Part shown: positions 58,741 to 64,000 of the stretch, piece by piece
Position numbering within the stretch: position 1 is the first letter of the stretch
How the letters are laid out: the number at the start of each line of letters is the position of its first letter
Source: Liriodendron chinense
Taxonomy: Eukaryota; Streptophyta; Magnoliopsida; Magnoliales; Magnoliaceae
Direction: 5' to 3'
Assembly (NCBI GenBank): GCA_003013855.2
Contig: PVNU02000868.1
Location: 3,838,501 to 3,902,500 of the forward strand
Length of the DNA: 64,000 bases
Translations under genes and position numbers: made by a program
Notes under the pieces: generated by a model
Told to the model about the DNA's origin: nothing
The model's database searches: none
Seen by the model: the letters and a program-made list of their open reading frames with translations, nothing else

Positions 58741-59240
58741 TACCTCGTGTAAGCTAAAACTCTGTGGGGCCCACCACATGTCTGTGTAACATTTAAAACT
58801 CAGTAGGCCATGCCACAAGAATTGCTGGGAATTGAACATCCACCATCAAAACTTCATTGGGGCCCATAGAAGTTTTGGATCAGGAATGGATGGTATTTAA
58901 GGATGACCGTGGGCCTCAGGAAATTTTCAATGGTTGGTGTTTCCATTCCTATTGTTTTCTATGGTGTGGCTTACTCGAATTTTGGATCTCCCAAAAATGA
59001 TGGAAGGATCGGATGTCAGGTGGGCATCATGGTGGTCCTCACAGAGTTTTCGGCTGCACAGCCATGTGACAAGGATTGATAGGATGGATCTCACCTTGTA
59101 ACCCCGTGTTAGGATTTGTGGCACCCACCATGACATTTTTGTTAGGATCTGAGCCCAAACACGATGGAGATCCTAAACTCAAGTTGGCCACACTTCACAA
59201 AACAGTGGGGATAGAAATGCCGACCATTAAAACCTTCTAT
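58740..59240. repeat. Further foldback fragments in CACTA
   Basis: ACTCTGTGGGGCCCACCACA near 58760 and CATCATGGTGGTCCTCACAG near 59027 mark one copy; another partial one starts near 59085. Confidence 0.55.
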
Positions 59241-59930
59241 GCAAGCATTTGTTGCTATTTTACTAATTGTTTGCTTCATGTGCTGAAACTGCAGGATCTA
59301 ATGCAAGTTCCACCAGTTTACATCATTGCTATCATAATACCAGCTGTACAGCCTTTAGTTTTTCAATCACAGCATAGCTTCATAGCTGGCTCAATCGGAG
59401 GTGGTTCAATATGAAAAACTCGCCTGCTTATCAATATGACATTTTATTTCTTGGGTTCATGGTATATGTCTGCTTTTGAATATCGCCAATTCATTTATGT
59501 AAACTCCATCCTTGTATTTATTTTATCAATAGCTTAATTAGTTCTTTCAAAATCAAGATTTCAGGTTCTGCTTTGCGGTTTGCTTGGATTTCCTCATTCG
59601 AATGGGGTCATCCCACAATTTTCCCATGCACACTAAAAGCCTTGTTGTTTTAGAAAGACAGCTTAACTGGAGGGTTTCAAAAGATTTTGTTGCTGCATTG
59701 TTGATTGAAAGACTAATAAAGTTTCTTGCTGATGTAATCGGATATTTAAGATGTCCGCAGCTAGTTCACAAGATGTAAGAAATTCAATATGCGATAAATT
59801 ATGGATGTGTGAATTAGAAATGGTTAGTTTAGTTTATGTATTGAATTGGTTTGTATTGCTTCGATGATATCAAGTGTAAGAAATTCAAAATGCAACAAAT
59901 GCATGCTGATTTTTTTTTATTTTTTAAACA
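59241..59930. other. Unassigned sequence at the right side of CACTA
   Basis: No convincing coding homology; may contain a captured 3' part of a gene. Confidence 0.35.
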
Positions 59931-59931
59931 T

Positions 59932-60200
59932 TAACGACGGACTAGATCCGTCGACGATGTTATAAGAAAACTGACAGATCCTAGTATTATCGACGGATTT
60001 GGTCCGTCGTTCCTTTTACAACGACGAATAGAATCCGTTGCTGGAACGATGATGGTTTGGAGGTTACGACGAATAAGGTCCGTCGTTTATTTAACGACGG
60101 ACTATATTCGTCGTAATTTGCGGACGGATTTGGTCCGTTGAACGTGTGACCATGCGACGGACTGCACAATTAACGACGAACTTGGTCCGTCGTTTTTTTG
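59932..60200. repeat. CACTA right subterminal repeats
   Basis: About seven copies of ACGACGGA/TCCGTCGT-type palindromes, mirroring those at 47846-48180, then the terminal TTTTTTTGCG. Confidence 0.85.
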
Positions 60201-60920
60201 CGATATTGGCGTAATGTCCTATGGTATGGTTCCCTTGAACGTTGGATATGCTTAATTTTTGGGGTCAAGATTTAAAAGTTTTTGGTAAAATAGGTGGACG
60301 GCGTGGATAAAATACATGTAAATCTCAGTGGGCCCCAAAGAGTTTACTCAATACACTAACTCAATACGCACCCGCTTCGGTATGGTGCACCTGAAAACAA
60401 TGGTCCAAATAATGTTAGATGAACATGGACTTATCCGGCAAACTCTTGTAGCAAAGATGAGAACTACCTGAATTTGTAGTCCAGAGGCGATTTCTATTGG
60501 GTCCATACATCCAATGGGACCGGCTGTGTTTGTTCACCCATACAAAATCCACATCAGTTGTACAATCCTCACAGTCCAAATAATAGACTTTTAATGTAAA
60601 TACACATGGTCGTTCAGCAAGAGAGATTTAATGGTGGAACTTCAGTCAGACGTCCTATGTAGCGGGAGCACTAATTTGGATGCTGTAGTGGGCTACCCAA
60701 TTTCCAAAGATGTTTTTATTGCTTAAATGCTCAACCTTCCCAGTATAATAAAAATGTTTTGTCTTTTTCTCTTTCACGAGTCATGCTAAACCTTCCCACC
60801 ATGAGAAAATCATTTTGTCTCTTTTTTTTTCACGGGTCATGCTCAACCTTCTCGCGTTAGAAAAACCTTTTGTCTTTTTTCTTTTTCACGGTACGGGCTA
60901 AAACAAAAGTAAAAGTTAAG

Positions 60921-61098
60921 AATCTGGATCCTCTGTTGAAGCCGAGCAAAGAACCTCTGCTTTTGCTGCTCTGATTGGTCCATCTCATCCTGACTATGTC
61001 AGAGCAGCTCAGCTTTGATACAGTCAGGTTGACCTAGACCAATCAGAGAAGTGACTAGCAGGGTTTCTCTGCTTGGTTTCAACCGAGGATCCGGACTC
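60921..61098. mobile_element. Small MITE, 178 bp
   Basis: Inverted arms: GAATCTGGATCCTCTGTTG and (reverse complement of the right end) GAGTCCGGATCCTCGGTTG; CTCTGATTGGTC and GACCAATCAGAG are also mirrored inside. Absent from the equivalent place in unit copies 1 and 2. Confidence 0.7.
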
Positions 61099-61283
61099 AA
61101 AAAGAAAATAGGGCTACTACTGCAGCCACGTGTCTTAGTACGGAGCAACTGACACCAATCACCCTACTTGATGATAATGGAAAGATAGGAATGCTGATTC
61201 GAGCCCTGCAACGGGAATTTAGGTGGGACCACTCTACTGCTAGTAAGAAATCCACCTGTTCCATCTACTTTTTTAGATCATAT

Positions 61284-63324
61284 TGTTGAGCTCTTAATTG
61301 TGCATATTCTAACCCTAATTCATCACTCATTATGCATGGTTTTCATGATTTAAAGGCTAATCTAATGCATAGTTTTGTGGTTGTAGGAATGAAAGAGAGA
61401 CTTCATCATTCGGATGCTTTGAGACCCTTCTTACATACCTTGATGATCAAAGGAAAGGAATAACAAAAGAGGGAAGAAGAAAGGAAAGAAGAGAAAGAAG
61501 AAAGGAAAGAAAAAGGAGCCCCACAAGGTGGTCCAACCGGTCTTGACCGGTCGACCAATAGATCTCCCCTCTCTTAAAGCTGGGTCTTGACCGGTCTTGA
61601 CCGGTCGGCCATGCAATTTCAGGGTTTCAGATTGCAGACAGCAGCCCATTCCCATTTTGGGTTTTTCAGACCAGTTTTTTAGGCCCATCTTAATGATATT
61701 TGGAAATCCAACACATCCATGTCAAAGAGGAGCTCGACGCCGAACTAACCCAAGTGGTTTCGTGTCGATCGGAGCTACGGACTGATCGTGGTGGCCAAAA
61801 CAATACGAACTATCCAGAAAGTTTTAGATTCTGCCTACTCCACTCTGGGCCAGTCCAGGTGGCCCATCATTGATGATATGAAGAATCTACTTTGACCATC
61901 TTTTAGTCCACATCCATATATGAATAACCATAAAGTTTTAGATCAAAAGGAAGTGTGGTTTGATCGTACCGGTTGAAGAAAGATGGACCATCCAGAAAGA
62001 TTCAACTGTGCAGAGTTTATAAAAGCCCTAAGTGTTCTAATTTTCGGACTACATTCTGGGATTGTTTTGGACAATCTAATCCATCTATCATGTAGAGGAG
62101 GAAGTTTTCTATCAATGTTCAAAATTTGGGATCAATTCAACATCTGTACACTCCGGAGCGTTGAAAGCAAGATGACTGGTTCTGAAGGTACCCGAAGTGC
62201 GCGATTTTGAGAGGCGGTCAGTGATATGATTGGTGGGCCCATTCAGAGGATAATCTTGGAAATCTAAATCATCTATGAGGAAGATCACATTACAAGGAAG
62301 CTATAAATCAATTTTGAAGGCAATCACGATTGGTCAAGCTGTACGAAGCGAAACAAAATCTGTTACGTTGCGGTACTCTTGCTGCACTATAAAAGGGGGT
62401 GCTCTCTTTTATTTTAGGGCAAGCAAGGACGTGGGGAGCAAGGAGTTCAAGTCATAGGAGGCTTCCTAGCCTCCTCCAGCTAGTTTTTCTTCCTTTTCTT
62501 AGTTCTAGTTTTATTTTTAATATGCTTTTCATTAGCTAATCTCTTAGCTAGAGCTAAGAGGTGAACCTTATAGTTTTCTTAGATTGTTTAATTCATTTTT
62601 ATTGGTTTTAAGATTGGATTTCATGTTTATGAACAATGGTTTGAAGTTTAATTCAAGTACTAAAGTAGTTTTTCTTAGTCTTATGATGACTCATGGATGT
62701 TCGGAAGAATTACTTGAGTTCTTAATTGTTATGTGTTAGCCTAGACCTGTATGATCCGAGGAATTGGAGTACGCTCTAGTACTATGATCTTCATGTGGGA
62801 ACTTCCTACCAAAGTTCTACTTTTATGGATTTCCGAAGTATGTTTGAGACTATGTATGTGATTTGAATCAAGTTAAAATCATGATCTAGCTTTGTCTTGT
62901 GACAGGACTTGATGATGGTCATGATTGTGAACTTAGTCTATTGGAATTGGGACTGACCTATGCTATTGAGTATGCTCGTCCTAGCTTGCATTAAGTGAAT
63001 CATGTACATTGATCATACATATGTCAGGTTAATTGTTTTAACCGCTCTATAATCCGACTAGATAGATCTTAATTTCGATTCTAGTTGAGAAAGTGAGAAC
63101 CATAGCGAATTATGCATCTAAGGAGAGCTATAAGTGGATCCTTGATGCTCTAGTTATCTTTCCATTATCAGATTTTCTATTTTATGTTCAAAACCAATTT
63201 CACAAACCTCTTTAGATTCTAGTTATTAGGATAATTTGTATTGTTTACTTCCTTCCCTGTGGATCGACCTCGGTCTTACCGAGATTATTACTACATCGCA
63301 ACCCTACACTTGGGGAAGCGAACA
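61284..63324 (+). mobile_element. Solo LTR related to the Athila family (2.0 kb)
   Basis: TGTTGAGCTC to GGAAGCGAACA with TSD CATAT (61279-61283, 63325-63329). Its end (CTGTGGATCGACCTCGGTCT, TTACTACATCGCA) is the same as in the Athila LTR, and it shares ACCGGTCTTGACCGGT near 61540-61610. TATA box TATAAAA is at 62388-62394. No internal coding region: product of LTR-LTR recombination. Confidence 0.92.
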
Positions 63325-63349
63325 CATATCAGTATATGAGCCCAAGACT

Positions 63350-63853
63350 GAAAACGTATTGCATCCTGGGTTACTCCGGAGGCTCTCATCTTACTGAGTA
63401 AACTCAGCTGGGCCTCCGTTTTTTGAGCACATTTTAGACGTTGAGCCAAAAATTAAAGCATATCCAAATCTCACGTGGACTATACCACAGGAAACAGTGA
63501 GACTGATGATTTCGACTGTTGAAACTTGCTAGGGCCACAATAATCTTTATTTGTCATCTAACCGGTTCATAAGACAAAAAAGACATGGATGAAGGAAAAA
63601 TAAAAATTTCAGCTTGATAAAAAACCTCTGTGGCCCCCAAAACATTTTTAACGGTGTAAATTCAATTCACACTATTTATTGTTGTGTGCTCTATTTGAGC
63701 CTTGGATATGCTTCATTTTTTGGGGATCAAGCCCTAAAATTATCTGATAAAATGGATGGACGGAGTAGATAAAATACATAAATCATGGTAGACCCCCCAT
63801 AGTTTACTAAGTATGCTAAGCGTACTGAGTTAGTCAGTACGCAATCCACTTCT
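63350..63853. mobile_element. Foldback element with 9-bp TSD (Mutator-like MITE)
   Basis: Flanked by CCCAAGACT at 63341-63349 and 63854-63862. Arms are inverted (ACTGAGTAAACTCAGCTGGG on the left; ATAGTTTACTAAGTATGC and CTGAGTTAGTCAGTACGC on the right). 504 bp, no coding. A 9-bp TSD and arms longer than 100 bp fit the Mutator superfamily and define the family to which the other foldback copies belong. Confidence 0.8.
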
Positions 63854-64000
63854 CCCAAGACTTACCCAAACCTAAAATTCAATTGGGTCGCATATCATGA
63901 AAAACGTGTGAAGGTAAATTCCTACCATTGAAACCTCCCTGGTCCACCGTGATGTTTATATGGCATCCATGCCATCCATAAGGTCATTCCTTCTAGGATA

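Larger units (their letters stand above)
47805..60216. mobile_element. 12.4-kb non-autonomous CACTA (En/Spm) transposon with captured gene exons
   Basis: The left terminus CACTACGCCAAAAC pairs with right terminus (reverse complement) CATTACGCCAATAT; both continue GCAAAAAAACGAC. TSD TCC lies on both sides (47802-47804, 60217-60219). Both ends carry subterminal ACGACGGA/TCCGTCGT repeats, as CACTA transposases require. No transposase reading frame is visible. Inside are an A-rich tract, about nine foldback elements and LRR-gene exons. Removing it joins ATTCC to TATGG, which matches unit copy 2. Confidence 0.9.
42905..61283. repeat. Copy 4 of the ~1.2-kb unit, split by copia 2 and CACTA
   Basis: Unit sequence is at 42905-43154, 47755-47804 and 60217-61283 and continues after the solo LTR at about 63330-63349 and 63863-64000. 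Joining these pieces follows copy 2 in order. Confidence 0.7.

Overview
This window is a transposon-dense intergenic stretch of a flowering-plant nuclear genome. No intact host gene can be supported. Evidence for a plant is the repeat content: Tekay, Athila and Tat-type Ty3/gypsy elements, TNT1-like copia elements, a CACTA transposon, LINE remnants, and a nuclear copy of plastid rps4 and trnR-UCU. A very abundant GGGCCC-bearing foldback repeat reminds me of magnoliid genomes, but the species call is a low-confidence inference.

Layout. 1-1430: inverted fragment of a Tekay pol gene. 1428-9208: decayed Tekay element with a 28-bp 5' LTR remnant, broken gag-pol and a 2.9-kb 3' LTR. 9209-14735: 3' part of a Tat-like Ty3/gypsy element carrying two ORFs antisense to the element (one resembling a plant mobile domain), their own minus-strand TATA box, then a PPT and a 2.1-kb LTR packed with GC-rich palindromes. 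14736-20640: LINE endonuclease remnant, a MITE-like element and three foldback repeats. 20640-22990: T-rich tract and CACTA-type subterminal repeats interrupted by a chimeric plastid insertion. 23341-25042: LINE RNase H remnant and a long-TIR MITE. 25495-40296: TNT1-like copia element with 5-bp TSD (CTTAG), itself split by a young Athila element (26724-36375, TSD ATCGT). 40297-43154: duplicated units of a roughly 1.2-kb repeat and a hAT-type MITE. 43155-47749: second copia element (TSD AAACT), internally replaced by an LTR-like segment. 47805-60216: 12.4-kb non-autonomous CACTA element (TSD TCC) holding about nine consecutive foldback elements and captured leucine-rich-repeat gene exons. 61284-63324: solo LTR (TSD CATAT). 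63350-63853: foldback element with a 9-bp TSD.

How it fits together. The roughly 1.2-kb unit occurs three to four times (about 24221 to 64000). One copy (40889-42140) lacks the insertions carried by the others, so it serves as an internal empty-site control for at least six insertion events, which can be ordered by nesting. Coding decay is dominated by CAG/CAA/CGA to stop and TGG to stop changes, as expected for heavily methylated, silenced elements. A recurring feature is an array of short GC-rich palindromes just upstream of the TATA box in several otherwise unrelated LTR families.
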